Positions 38,789-46,958 of a stretch of DNA of 64,000 nt are shown piece by piece. Location of the stretch: NCBI RefSeq assembly GCF_009363715.1, contig NZ_CP045404.1:464001-528000 (forward strand), in the 5' to 3' direction. The notes under the pieces were generated by a model. The model worked only from the letters and a program-made list of their open reading frames with translations. It made no database searches and was not told the origin of the DNA. Positions within the stretch are counted from its first letter, which is position 1; each line of letters starts with the position of its first letter. The translations under genes and the position numbers were made by a program. Origin of the DNA: Roseovarius sp. THAF9. Its GTDB lineage: Bacteria > Pseudomonadota > Alphaproteobacteria > Rhodobacterales > Rhodobacteraceae.

Positions 38789-39430
38789 TCAAGCCTTTTC
38801 AGGCGAGAGGGGCAGGCCGGTGCCGATCATGGAGTCGCGGGTGACCAGTCTGGCCAGCGCGGCCGAGTCCATGCGGTCGGTGCCAACGGGCCGGGCGGGC
38901 AAGACGATGTAGCGCATGTCGGCGGTGCTGTCGTGGACGCGGATGCGCGTGGTCTCGGGAAGCTCTACTCCGAATTCGCGCAGTACGGCGCGGGGTTCGC
39001 GGACCGCGCGGGAGCGGTAGGCGCGGGTCTTGTACCAGTCGGGCGGCAGGCCCAAGAGGTTGCGCGGGTAGCACGAACAGAGCGTGCAGACGATCATGTT
39101 GTGGGTGTCGGCGGTGTTCTCGACCGCCACCAGATGCAGCGGGCCGATGTCGAAGCCCATTTCGCGCGTGGCGTCGCCGGCGTTTTCCATGAGCCGCGCC
39201 TTAAAGGCCGGATCGGTCCAGGCGCGGGCCACCACGGCGGCGCCGTTGGCCGGGGAGCGCGCATCCATCGTATCGATTTGCGTGGCAATCTCGGCCGGAG
39301 TGAGGTGACCCTTTTCGATCAGGAGTTCGCGCACGGCGATTTCCATGCGCTGGAAATAGGTGAGGGGGGCGTCGTTGTCCTGCCGGTAGGGGTGGCCGGA
39401 AGGCGAGAGGTGATCGTGGTCGTGGGGCAT
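38789..39430 (-). CDS. Nitrile hydratase alpha / thiocyanate hydrolase gamma-type catalytic subunit
   Basis: The 213-residue catalytic subunit has the metal-binding motif VCTLCSC with C115, C118 and C120; Thr at position 116 marks the cobalt-type centre rather than the iron type. The surroundings GLPPDWYKTRAYRSR and VHDSTADMRYIVLPARPVGT are typical of the family. The gene follows two small genes encoding separated N- and C-terminal halves of the beta subunit, an order (beta-N, beta-C, alpha) like scnBAC of thiocyanate hydrolase and the three-subunit toyocamycin nitrile hydratase. Substrate is therefore open. The stop of the preceding gene is 1 bp before this start. Confidence 0.9.
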   Translation of the reverse strand: MPHDHDHLSPSGHPYRQDNDAPLTYFQRMEIAVRELLIEKGHLTPAEIATQIDTMDARSPANGAAVVARAWTDPAFKARLMENAGDATREMGFDIGPLHLVAVENTADTHNMIVCTLCSCYPRNLLGLPPDWYKTRAYRSRAVREPRAVLREFGVELPETTRIRVHDSTADMRYIVLPARPVGTDRMDSAALARLVTRDSMIGTGLPLSPEKA

Positions 39431-39431
39431 G

Positions 39432-39704
39432 TCAGGCCTCTTCCAGCCAGTGGTCGTAGATTTCGGCATCCACGGTATCAGTGGGGTTTTCCGCTGCGTC
39501 GCCCCAGAGTTCGGCCATGGAAAAGCGGACGCGGTAGAGGGTCTTTTCCGGGGCGGGCAGGCCGTAGGCGAGTTGCTCGGGGTTCTTGAAACGCCCGAGG
39601 ATGCGTTCGATCTCGCCGGTCTTGCCGCGCAGGTAGAAGGGCGCGCGGATATGGCCTGGCGGGGTCATCGTTTTCACGCGGACCTTTGTGCCTGCGGGCG
39701 TCAT
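39432..39704 (-). CDS. Nitrile hydratase beta C-terminal (SH3-like) subunit
   Basis: The 90-residue protein corresponds to the C-terminal SH3-like barrel of the nitrile hydratase beta subunit: GTKVRVKTMTPPGHIRAPFY, a central RGKTGEIERILGRF and the conserved YRVRFSMAELWGD near the end. In fused beta subunits this domain follows the helical domain; here it is a separate gene that overlaps the helical-domain gene by four bases. It should dock on the catalytic subunit. Confidence 0.9.
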   Translation of the reverse strand: MTPAGTKVRVKTMTPPGHIRAPFYLRGKTGEIERILGRFKNPEQLAYGLPAPEKTLYRVRFSMAELWGDAAENPTDTVDAEIYDHWLEEA

Positions 39705-40036
39705 TCCTGCGCCTCGCCATAGGTTGGGCCGCGCTGGGCGATTTCTTCCATGCGCTGGCCCAGTTCCTCAAGGCTGTAGACGCCCGCCTCGACAAGGTTC
39801 TGGTTGGTCGCGGCGATCCAGCGGTCGTAATAGGAGTATTTCTCGAAGGCGTCCTCGCCCATGTCCTCGAGCGCGCGCCTGAGGCCGTCGACGGTGAAGA
39901 GGCCCTTGGCCCCGCAGAGCACCATCAGCGCGTCGACGCGCTTTTCCCACAGTGCGAAGTCGTGGCCGTCCATCGGGATGGGGCCGGCGGCGTGTCCGCC
40001 CATGTCGTGCCAGCGGCGTTCAGGTGTGTCGGTCAT
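39701..40036 (-). CDS. Nitrile hydratase beta N-terminal (helical) subunit
   Basis: The 111-residue protein matches the N-terminal helical part of the nitrile hydratase beta subunit: RRWHDMGGHAAGPIPMDG, FALWEKRVDALMVLCGAKG and YYDRWIAATNQNLVEAGVYS. It is the first gene of the three-gene set and, by position, corresponds to thiocyanate hydrolase beta (scnB). ATG 40036 is chosen because the conserved DMGG motif follows closely. The cobalt-chaperone (P47K/CobW-type) activator gene is not next to it in this window. Confidence 0.85.
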   Translation of the reverse strand: MTDTPERRWHDMGGHAAGPIPMDGHDFALWEKRVDALMVLCGAKGLFTVDGLRRALEDMGEDAFEKYSYYDRWIAATNQNLVEAGVYSLEELGQRMEEIAQRGPTYGEAQE

Positions 40037-40089
40037 GTGCGAAGGGTAGGACGGCGGGGCGGGGTGTGTCCATGGGTTTGCGCGAGCAC

Positions 40090-40110
40090 GTGGGTATTCA
40101 CCCACCCTAT
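40090..40110. repeat. Hairpin repeat family 1, copy 3
   Basis: GTGGGT-ATTC-ACCCAC followed by CCTAT. The repeat overlaps the end of the mini DnaJ-type gene and supplies its TAG stop codon (40107-40109 on the minus strand). Confidence 0.75.
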
Positions 40111-40331
40111 GTTAGGAAGCCTTCGCCGTTGCACAGCCCGCAGCGGGTGGTCTTGCGTCCGAAGCAGCCGTCGCAGCGGTCATGAATGGGTTTCCCGAAG
40201 CGGTCGAGCCGCCGATGCGTGGTGCCGTGGCCAAAGCAAACCTGGCAGGGCGCCTGGCCCGATCCGGTGCAGCGGTGGCAGCGGCGGAACTGCGCATGCT
40301 CGTGGGTGGGTCTGTTGAATCCGACTTTCAT
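40107..40331 (-). CDS. Mini DnaJ-type zinc-finger protein (CR-domain only)
   Basis: The 74-residue protein is little more than four CxxC pairs: CHRCTGSG, CQVCFGHG, CDGCFGRK and CGLCNGEG. This is the cysteine-rich zinc domain of DnaJ, which binds two zinc ions, without J or C-terminal domains. Similar stand-alone proteins (BSD2-like) act as chaperones or redox helpers, so a role in maturing the adjacent metal-dependent nitrile hydratase is an attractive guess. AAGGA precedes ATG 40331. The stop lies within a hairpin repeat. Confidence 0.8.
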   Translation of the reverse strand: MKVGFNRPTHEHAQFRRCHRCTGSGQAPCQVCFGHGTTHRRLDRFGKPIHDRCDGCFGRKTTRCGLCNGEGFLT

Positions 40332-40403
40332 GACAAGGTCCTTTTCCCCGGCCATACCCCATGAATCGGGCATTTTGAGGGCCGGATCGCGGCCAGCGCG
40401 GTG

Positions 40404-40814
40404 TCAGTGCTTCGCGTCCTCGTCGCGCGGTTTGCCGGTGTAAAGCAGGAGGCCCACGCCGATGGCCATGACGATGGCGACGAAGAGCGCCGGGGATCCG
40501 ATGCAGCCTTCCTCGGCCGCGGCGATACGCTGTCCGCCGGTGGGGTCGTAGATCGTGAAGGCCGAGACGAGCAGGCTCCAGCCGACGAAGACCGCCAGCG
40601 CGCCCCATGCGCTGCGGAAGCGCAGGACGAGGGCGGAGGCAAGGAGCAACACCAGCGCGGCGGGGGATCCGAAGAGCAGGATCGCTTCCTCCCATGCCGG
40701 GACGGGGGCGCCGTCCCAATCGGGGCGGACCTTGGCGCAGACGTCTTGCGCGCGGGCCGAAACCGGCAGCGCGCTCAGTCCGGCGAGGATCAGTCCTCTT
40801 CGAAGGGGTCCCAT
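40404..40814 (-). CDS. Membrane protein of unknown family overlapping dnaX
   Basis: The 136-residue protein has a signal-like N-terminus (RGLILAGLSALPVSARAQ), then two or three hydrophobic helices (ILLFGSPAALVLLLASALVL, ALAVFVGWSLLVSAF and a last one near LFVAIVMAIGVGLLLY). I do not recognise the family. The start at 40814 lies inside the 3' end of dnaX (25-bp overlap, same strand, different frame), so translation is probably coupled to dnaX. Confidence 0.6.
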   Translation of the reverse strand: MGPLRRGLILAGLSALPVSARAQDVCAKVRPDWDGAPVPAWEEAILLFGSPAALVLLLASALVLRFRSAWGALAVFVGWSLLVSAFTIYDPTGGQRIAAAEEGCIGSPALFVAIVMAIGVGLLLYTGKPRDEDAKH

Positions 40815-42565
40815 TCGTCGTCCACTTCGGGTAGCGCGTCGGCTTGAGCCTCGGCGGCGATGTCCTCGGGCGTGCGGATCTCGTCGATGCGGGCCTCGGG
40901 GAAGGCGGCGAAGACGGCTTGCACCAGCGGGTGTTCGCGGGCCTCGGCCTCCAGCGCGTTGCGGGCGGCGTCGCGCACCTCGGCGATGGTTTCACCACCG
41001 CCTTCATTCACGACCGTGACGCCCCAGCGGTTGCCGGTCCAGGTCTGCAGCCGGGTGCCGAGGCGGGCGGCGAGATCGCGGGGGGCGTTTTCCGTGGGGA
41101 CGAATTCGATACGGCCCGGCTGGTAGGCGGCGAGGCGTAGCGAGGTCTCGACCTCGACCAGCAGCTTGACGTCGCGATGGGCGCGGATGAGTTCCACCAC
41201 GTGGTCGAAGGTGGGGTAATGGGAAAGGGACGCCTCGGCCTGCGTGGCCAGCGCGGTGACGCCACCACCGTTGCCGCCGCCGCCGGTGGTTTGCGTTGGG
41301 GCATATCCGCCGGACTGGGACGCGGGGGCGCCGTGGGTTTCGCCGCCGTTGCCGCCGCTTGGCGGTGTGGGCGCGGGGCCGTTTGGTGGGCCGGAGGGAG
41401 GATTGTCGCGCAGGCGGCGCACGAGGTCCTCGGGCGCGGGCAGGTCGGCCACATGGGTCAGGCGGATGATCGCCATCTCAGCGGCCATCATGGAGTTTGG
41501 GGCGGCGGCGACCTCTTCGAGCGCCTTAAGCAGCATCTGCCACATGCGGGTCAGCACGCGCATCGGCAGGGCCTCGGCCATCTGGCCGCCCCGGGTGCGC
41601 TCGTCGGGGCCGATGGTGGGGTCCTCGGCGGCCTCGGGCGTGATCTTGACCACGCTGACCCAGTGAGTGACTTCGGCAAGATCGCGCAGCACCGCCATGG
41701 GGTCGGCGCCTTCGGCATATTGCGACGACAGCTCGGTCAGAGCGCCGGCCGCGTCGCCCTTCATGACGAGATCGAAGAGGTCCATGACGCGGCCCCGGTC
41801 GGCGAGGCCCAGCATGGCGCGGACCTGTTCGGCGGTGGTCTCGCCCGCGCCGTGGGAGATGGCCTGATCCAGAAGGGATGTGGCGTCGCGCGCCGAGCCT
41901 TCGGCGGCGCGGGTGATAAGCGCCAGCGCGTCCTCGGCGATCTGGGCGTTCTCGTTGCCAGCGATGCGGCGCAGGAGGTCAAGCATCACCTCGGGTTCGA
42001 TCCGGCGCAAGTCGAAGCGCTGGCAGCGCGAGAGGACCGTCACGGGAACCTTGCGGATCTCGGTGGTGGCGAAGATGAACTTCACATGCGCGGGGGGTTC
42101 TTCGAGCGTCTTCAGAAGCGCGTTGAACGCGCCCGTGGAGAGCATGTGAACCTCGTCGATGATGTAGACCTTGTAGCGGGCCGATGCGGCGCGGTAGTGC
42201 ACGCTTTCGATGATTTCGCGGATGTTGCCGACGCCGGTGTTCGAGGCCGCGTCCATTTCCAGCACGTCGACATGTCGGCCTTCCATGATGGCCTTGCAAT
42301 GCTCGCACTCGCCGCACGGGTCGGTGGTGGGTCCGCCCTCGCCATCCGGGCCGATGCAGTTCATGCCCTTGGCGATGATCCGGGCGGTGGTCGTCTTCCC
42401 CGTGCCGCGGATGCCGGTCATGATGAAGGCCTGCGCGATGCGGTCGGCCTCGAACGCGTTCTTGAGCGTCCGCACCATCGCGTCTTGCCCGACGAGATCG
42501 GCAAAGGTCTCGGGGCGGTATTTCCGGGCCAGAACCTGGTAGCCGGTGTCTTGGGTCTCGCTCAT
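40790..42565 (-). CDS. dnaX: DNA polymerase III subunit gamma/tau
   Basis: DnaX is the clamp-loader ATPase and replisome organiser. The 591-residue protein has the Walker A GIRGTGKTTT at 51-60, the zinc site C70, C84, C87, C90, the Walker B/DExx segment IIDEVHMLS and the SRC motif LSRCQRFDLRR, then the gamma-III collar and a Gly/Pro/Asn/Thr-rich linker (about 365-430) before a tau-type C-terminal domain. Length fits a tau form; no slippery A-run for frameshifting is seen. The last 25 bp overlap the next gene. Confidence 0.96.
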   Translation of the reverse strand: MSETQDTGYQVLARKYRPETFADLVGQDAMVRTLKNAFEADRIAQAFIMTGIRGTGKTTTARIIAKGMNCIGPDGEGGPTTDPCGECEHCKAIMEGRHVDVLEMDAASNTGVGNIREIIESVHYRAASARYKVYIIDEVHMLSTGAFNALLKTLEEPPAHVKFIFATTEIRKVPVTVLSRCQRFDLRRIEPEVMLDLLRRIAGNENAQIAEDALALITRAAEGSARDATSLLDQAISHGAGETTAEQVRAMLGLADRGRVMDLFDLVMKGDAAGALTELSSQYAEGADPMAVLRDLAEVTHWVSVVKITPEAAEDPTIGPDERTRGGQMAEALPMRVLTRMWQMLLKALEEVAAAPNSMMAAEMAIIRLTHVADLPAPEDLVRRLRDNPPSGPPNGPAPTPPSGGNGGETHGAPASQSGGYAPTQTTGGGGNGGGVTALATQAEASLSHYPTFDHVVELIRAHRDVKLLVEVETSLRLAAYQPGRIEFVPTENAPRDLAARLGTRLQTWTGNRWGVTVVNEGGGETIAEVRDAARNALEAEAREHPLVQAVFAAFPEARIDEIRTPEDIAAEAQADALPEVDDEWDPFEED

Positions 42566-42641
42566 GCCACGCCTTTTGGGATTCGGATTTCGGGGCAGAG
42601 TAGAGGCGTGGCGCGTCGGGGTCCAGCAGGGGGTGCGGCGA

Positions 42642-43034
42642 TCAGAGGCTCCAGAGGATGGCGCCGGTGGCGAGGGTCGCGATCGTCATCAGGCTGGCCA
42701 GCAGGGTGAAGTTTCGGGTGGGCATGGGCGCGGCATCGTAGGTTTCCATGCTGCTGATGGTCTTGCGGGCCTGGTGGCGGGCGGCCCAGAACACGACGAT
42801 GGCGATGACGAGGAAGACCGATGCCACGGCCTTGGCGGCCCATGTGGGCTCGAACGCGCCGAAGACGGCCTTGAGGCCGATGGCGACGCCGACCGCGCCC
42901 AGGCCCGTGCCCATCCAGCTGTTGAAGGTGCGTTCGTTGGCCAGGATCGTGCGGTCCGACGCCCAGTCGGTGCGGTTCTCGGCCCACCTGGTTTTCTTGT
43001 CCTGCTCGCCGTGGTCGGCGTCGTCCTGTGGCAT
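42642..43034 (-). CDS. DUF202 (YidH-like) membrane protein
   Basis: The 130-residue protein has an N-terminal charged segment (QDKKTRWAENRTDWASDRT), then ERTFNSWMGTGLGAVGVAIG, the DUF202 signature, and three hydrophobic helices. Family members are small inner-membrane proteins of unknown function. It is divergent from the metallopeptidase gene and lies upstream of dnaX. Confidence 0.85.
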   Translation of the reverse strand: MPQDDADHGEQDKKTRWAENRTDWASDRTILANERTFNSWMGTGLGAVGVAIGLKAVFGAFEPTWAAKAVASVFLVIAIVVFWAARHQARKTISSMETYDAAPMPTRNFTLLASLMTIATLATGAILWSL

Positions 43035-43132
43035 TCCCGGCTCCTTGCGAAATTTTCGTTCATATTCAGTATATCCGAAAGAACGAAAACCGGGCTATGT
43101 TGGTTGCGGTTCATCGTCCTTGGGGGGACATC

Positions 43133-43963
43133 ATGCGGTTGAGAGGGTTTCGGCGTAGCCGGAATATCGAGGATCGGCGCCGGTCCGGTGGGGGTGGCTT
43201 CAAGCTGGGCGGTGTGGGGCTGCTGATCGTACTGGCGATCGGGTATTTCGCGGGCATCGACGTGACGCCTCTGTTGCAGGGCGGGGGCGGTGTGCAGACG
43301 GCCCCGCGCGAGATCAGCGCCGAAGACGAGCAGGCGGCGGAATTCACCTCGCGCGTGCTGGCCACGACAGAAGAGGTTTGGGAGCAGGTGTTCGCACGGC
43401 AGCTGGGCGAGGACTACGCCCCGCCAGTGCTGGTGCTGTATTCCGGGGTCACGCAAAGCCCGTGCGGCGGAGCGTCCGGCGCAACGGGGCCATTTTATTG
43501 TCCGGCGGATCGCAAGGCGTATCTGGATACCGAATTCTTCGGCACGCTGTCGCGGAAGTTGGGGGCGAAGGGGGATTTTGCGGCGGCCTACGTGATCGCC
43601 CACGAGGTGGCGCATCACGTGCAAAACCAGCTGGGGATCCTGCCGCAGGTCAATCGCGCCCGGCAGCAAGCAAGCCAGGCGGAGGCCAACCGGCTGACCG
43701 TGCGGCTGGAATTGCAGGCCGATTGCCTGTCGGGGGTGTGGGCGCGGTCAGTCGAAGGTCTGCTGGAGCCCGGGGACCTGGAAGAAGCGCTGAATGCGGC
43801 GCGGCGGATCGGTGATGACCATTTGCAGAAACGCGCAGGTCGGGTGCCGCAGCCGCATACCTTCACGCATGGCACCTCGGAGCAGCGGTCGCGATGGTTC
43901 GCCACAGGCTACGAGAGTGGTGATGTACGATCCTGCGACACGTTTGCGGCGGATCGTCTCTGA
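43133..43963 (+). CDS. Neutral zinc metallopeptidase (YpfJ family)
   Basis: The 276-residue protein has a short Arg-rich N-terminus, one membrane anchor (GGVGLLIVLAIGYFAGI near 26-42) and a putative zinc peptidase domain with HEVAHH (H157, E158, H161), QADCLSGVWA as the third ligand region (ELQADC) and GDDHLQKRAGRVP. The catalytic domain is expected on the periplasmic side. ATG 43133 (GGGGGG upstream) is preferred to an upstream frame extension of 35 residues. The tyrosine-phosphatase gene follows by 12 bp. Confidence 0.88.
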   Translation: MRLRGFRRSRNIEDRRRSGGGGFKLGGVGLLIVLAIGYFAGIDVTPLLQGGGGVQTAPREISAEDEQAAEFTSRVLATTEEVWEQVFARQLGEDYAPPVLVLYSGVTQSPCGGASGATGPFYCPADRKAYLDTEFFGTLSRKLGAKGDFAAAYVIAHEVAHHVQNQLGILPQVNRARQQASQAEANRLTVRLELQADCLSGVWARSVEGLLEPGDLEEALNAARRIGDDHLQKRAGRVPQPHTFTHGTSEQRSRWFATGYESGDVRSCDTFAADRL

Positions 43964-43975
43964 GGCGCGAACGTC

Positions 43976-44458
43976 ATGTCGCAGTTTGTCATATACGCGC
44001 TGCCGGTGGCCGAGGGGATCCTCGGCATAGCGCCGATGCCCGGACGTGGGGGACACTGGGAGGAGGATCTGCAGCATCTGGCGGACTGGAAGCCGGCGCT
44101 CGTGCTATCGACGACCACGGCGTCGGAACAGGTCAGCCACGGCCTGACGGATATGGGGGCCGAGATCCAGGACAAGGGCACCAGGTGGATCCACCTGCCG
44201 GTGGAGGACATGGGCGTGCCCGCGCCGGAGCGGATCGAGGAGTGGCACATCGCCAGCAAGACCGCACTGGCGGCGTTGCAGGGCGGAGGGCGTGTGTTGA
44301 TCCACTGTTTCGGAGGCTGCGGGCGATCCGGCATGGCGGCGCTGCGCTTGATGGTCGAGGCGGGCGAGGACGCAGATGCCGCGCTGGAGCGTTTGCGCGC
44401 GGTGCGGCCCTGTGCGGTGGAGACCGATGCGCAGTTGAAGTGGGCGCGCGCGGGTTGA
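43976..44458 (+). CDS. Tyrosine/dual-specificity phosphatase-like protein
   Basis: The 160-residue protein has the PTP signature HCFGGCGRSG with nucleophile C111 and R117 (CX5R), and a possible general acid D78 in PVEDMGVP. The context and length fit the CDKN3-like/protein-tyrosine phosphatase fold. It starts 12 bp after the metallopeptidase and is probably co-transcribed. Substrate unknown; a bacterial Tyr or Ser phosphoprotein or a phosphoinositide-like molecule are possibilities. Confidence 0.85.
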   Translation: MSQFVIYALPVAEGILGIAPMPGRGGHWEEDLQHLADWKPALVLSTTTASEQVSHGLTDMGAEIQDKGTRWIHLPVEDMGVPAPERIEEWHIASKTALAALQGGGRVLIHCFGGCGRSGMAALRLMVEAGEDADAALERLRAVRPCAVETDAQLKWARAG

Positions 44459-44466
44459 GGCGAGGG

Positions 44467-44537
44467 CAAATTTTTTGCGGAAAAATTTGGGGCGGAAAAT
44501 ATGGAATTTTCCGGGACAGAATTTTTGAAAAATTCTG
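44467..44537. repeat. Triple-hairpin element, copy B
   Basis: Three inverted repeats: CAAATTTTT...AAAAATTTG (44467-44489), CGGAAAAT...ATTTTCCG (44493-44513) and CAGAATTTTT-G-AAAAATTCTG (44517-44537). The middle hairpin plus linker (ATTTTCCGGGACA) is identical to copy A at 16041-16110. It lies 8 bp after the phosphatase stop and downstream of the SRP RNA on the other strand. Confidence 0.7.
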
Positions 44538-44619
44538 TTGCTAGTTAATGTATGTGCGTATCTTGGAATTTTCTGGTGAGGCCTTACGGGGATGCGCTGC
44601 ACTCCCTTTCGGCCGGTGC

Positions 44620-44640
44620 AAACCGGACTGCGTCCGGTTT
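44620..44640. terminator. AAACCGGAC hairpin downstream of SRP RNA
   Basis: AAACCGGAC and GTCCGGTTT form a 9-bp stem with a three-base loop, 8 bp past the 3' end of the SRP RNA on the minus strand. No T-run follows, so it is a terminator candidate only. Confidence 0.5.
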
Positions 44641-44647
44641 ACTTGGG

Positions 44648-44746
44648 TGAGAGGCTGGACAACGACCCAAGCGGGGCTCGTTACGGCTGCTTCCTTCCGG
44701 ACCTGACCGGGTTGGCGAGGCGCCTGCCCGCGCCAACCTCTCGGTC
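44648..44746 (-). ncRNA. ffs: Signal recognition particle RNA (4.5S type)
   Basis: The minus strand contains the highly conserved SRP apical loop GGTCAGGTCCGGAAGGAAGC followed by AGCC, which binds Ffh. The ends AGAGGTTGG and CCAGCCTCT pair to close a single hairpin of about 98 nt, the expected size of the alphaproteobacterial small SRP RNA. A hairpin follows at its 3' side. The exact ends are estimated from base pairing. Confidence 0.93.
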
Positions 44747-44752
44747 CCTTAT

Positions 44753-46747
44753 CTAAGGTCTTTGACGGGGATTCGCAAGGTCTGCCAGCCGTGCAAGGGG
44801 GATCGCCAGGCGCAGGAATCCTGTCGCGTCCACACCGAGATCGTGTGCGCTCAGGGTCGCGAGGTCATCCGGGTGATTGCGCACGCCGGGGCCGGTTTCC
44901 AGCAGAACGGTCGCATCTTTCGGGCCGTCGAGGTGCCAGCCGCCGGCGGCGGACAAGTTGCCGTCGGTGCCGGTGTCGGTATCACGCAGGAATGCGGTGA
45001 GGTGATCGCGGACGGTTCGCGCGCTTTGATGCACCACGGCCTCGGGTGCGGCGCCGGGATAGGGGCCGCCACCGAAGGCGCGGAAATTGTTGGTGGCGAC
45101 GCAAAAGAGCGCATCGTCCGACAGTGGTTCCCCGTCGTGCGAAAGGTCGCGGATGCGCTGCGCGCCGGAATTGAGCAACTGTCCCTGCGGGTCATAGCGC
45201 GGCGGTTGCGACAGGTCGATGCGATAGCTCAGACCCGAGATCGTGTCGAACGCATGGCTCGCGAAGGCGGGGTTCCAGAGCGGTTGCGGCGTGGTCCCAA
45301 GGCCCGGCAGGATCTGGTGAAAGCAGGACGCGGCGCGTTCCAGCCAGTCGACCACCTGCGCGCCGGTCAGCCGCAGCCCGATCAGGGTGTTGGGAAACGG
45401 GTAGAGCTCGTCCATGTGCCCCTGCGTCAGCGGACCGGCGGGAATGTCGATGAAATCGCCGGATCCGCCGTGGCCGCCGGACTTGAAGCAAGGTGTCGCG
45501 GCCAGAACCGGCAGACCCGCGTCCTCGGTGCCCTCGAGCGCGGCGGAAAGCGCGGCTGTCTTGGCGTCGAGCACTGGGCGGAGCGCGTTGCAGGGCCGGA
45601 CCCGCGCGAAATAGCTGTGGATGGGATGCGCCGTGTGACCGACCGGTTGGGAGGTGACGTGCAGTGTCGCCATGTGGGCCGGGCGCATGACCATGGACAG
45701 ATCCGGGTCGGCGGCGGCCGGGGCGGTGCCGTCGGGCGGCGCCACGGGGCGTGCGCGACAGTGGAAATCCTGCACGAACCATGTCGCGGTCGCCGCATCC
45801 TGTGCAAGGCAGAGGTCCAGCACGCCCAGATGCGAGCCGCGAAAGCCCGCCATGACCGCCGGAACACCGGCGAGGGTGCCGGCGTGGTGATCGACGCCCG
45901 GCACGGGAGGACCGGGCGCGGTGGCTTCGGGAAAGACCTGGTGACTGTGTCCGGTCAGAAGCGCGTCGATCCCCGGCACCGTCGCCAATGCGAGGGCCGC
46001 GTGCTCGAGGGCCGGGTCGGCGCTGTCGGGCATGGACGCGGCGGGGCCGATCCCTGTATGGGCCAGCACGATGACGATGTCGGCGCCAGCCTCGCGCAGG
46101 CGGGGCACCTCGGTCGCCGCGGTCTCGACGATCCCGCGTGTGGTGACGCGGCCCGCTAGGTGCTGATGGTCCCATGTGGTGATCTGCGGCGGCAGCAGGC
46201 CAAGCACGCCGATGTGCAGCCTGTGCGCTTTGCCGCGGTTGTCGCGCAGGACCGTCGGCAGGATTACGGAGGGCGGATGCAGGGGCGTTTCTGTGGTTCC
46301 GGCGTGCAGGGCGTTGGCGCAGAGCACGGGGAAGGTGGCCTCGGACAGGGCGCGGTTCAGCCAGTCGAGGCCGAAGTTGAATTCGTGATTGCCAAGGGCG
46401 GCGGCGTCGTAGCGCAGTCGGTTCATCGCCGCGATCACCGGATGCGGGCCGGACCAGCCGCTGCCCGGACCGGTGCCGATATCGCTGAGCGCGGAGCCCT
46501 GCAGGAAATCACCATTGTCGAAGAGCAGGCTGTTGGCGGCCTCGGCGCGGGCGCGGGCGATCAGCGTCGCCGTGCGGGCCAGACCATAGCCCGGTACTTC
46601 GGCATCGCGGTGATAGTCATAGGGCGCGAGATGAGCGTGGACATCGGTGGTTTCCAGCACCCGCAGCCAGATGTGCCTGTTCGGCACGGGACGATCCGCG
46701 GATGCGGGCACGTGCGGCCAAGTGTGGTCAGGCGCGTGGTGACTCAT
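44753..46747 (-). CDS. 2',3'-cyclic-nucleotide 2'-phosphodiesterase/3'-nucleotidase (CpdB-like)
   Basis: The 664-residue protein has the metallophosphoesterase motifs TTDVHAHL (D35, H37), DNGDFLQGS, GNHEFNFG, and GHSHQVFPE, followed by the 5'-nucleotidase C-terminal domain (GHGGSGDFIDIPAGPL, TNNFRAFGGG). It would degrade 2',3'-cyclic nucleotides and 3'-nucleotides. Unlike E. coli CpdB, no signal peptide is visible: the N-terminus is polar (MSHHAPDHTW), and the first catalytic motif is already at residue 33. It may act in the cytoplasm or use another route. ffs lies next to its 3' end. Confidence 0.9.
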   Translation of the reverse strand: MSHHAPDHTWPHVPASADRPVPNRHIWLRVLETTDVHAHLAPYDYHRDAEVPGYGLARTATLIARARAEAANSLLFDNGDFLQGSALSDIGTGPGSGWSGPHPVIAAMNRLRYDAAALGNHEFNFGLDWLNRALSEATFPVLCANALHAGTTETPLHPPSVILPTVLRDNRGKAHRLHIGVLGLLPPQITTWDHQHLAGRVTTRGIVETAATEVPRLREAGADIVIVLAHTGIGPAASMPDSADPALEHAALALATVPGIDALLTGHSHQVFPEATAPGPPVPGVDHHAGTLAGVPAVMAGFRGSHLGVLDLCLAQDAATATWFVQDFHCRARPVAPPDGTAPAAADPDLSMVMRPAHMATLHVTSQPVGHTAHPIHSYFARVRPCNALRPVLDAKTAALSAALEGTEDAGLPVLAATPCFKSGGHGGSGDFIDIPAGPLTQGHMDELYPFPNTLIGLRLTGAQVVDWLERAASCFHQILPGLGTTPQPLWNPAFASHAFDTISGLSYRIDLSQPPRYDPQGQLLNSGAQRIRDLSHDGEPLSDDALFCVATNNFRAFGGGPYPGAAPEAVVHQSARTVRDHLTAFLRDTDTGTDGNLSAAGGWHLDGPKDATVLLETGPGVRNHPDDLATLSAHDLGVDATGFLRLAIPLARLADLANPRQRP

Positions 46748-46958
46748 GTTTGTTGTCGAACGTCCCCAATCCAGGAAGTTACCCGGTTAGATCCGAGACT
46801 GGCACAGGAGGCGGGGTGGCAGCAATCGCCTTTTGGTTGAAGTCATTTATTTAGGATCGCGCTAAGATTGGGGTGCTGGCGTGCGTGGGATTGCGGCTTC
46901 GGGCGCGGCTTGCTGTCGGCGGGGGGCTGTGGCAGGTCTGCGGCAAAAGGAGATGCAG

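Noticed and set aside
42340..42565. Programmed frameshift site in dnaX (gamma/tau switch)
   Set aside because: No A-rich slippery heptamer is found in the gene; the length fits a single long product.
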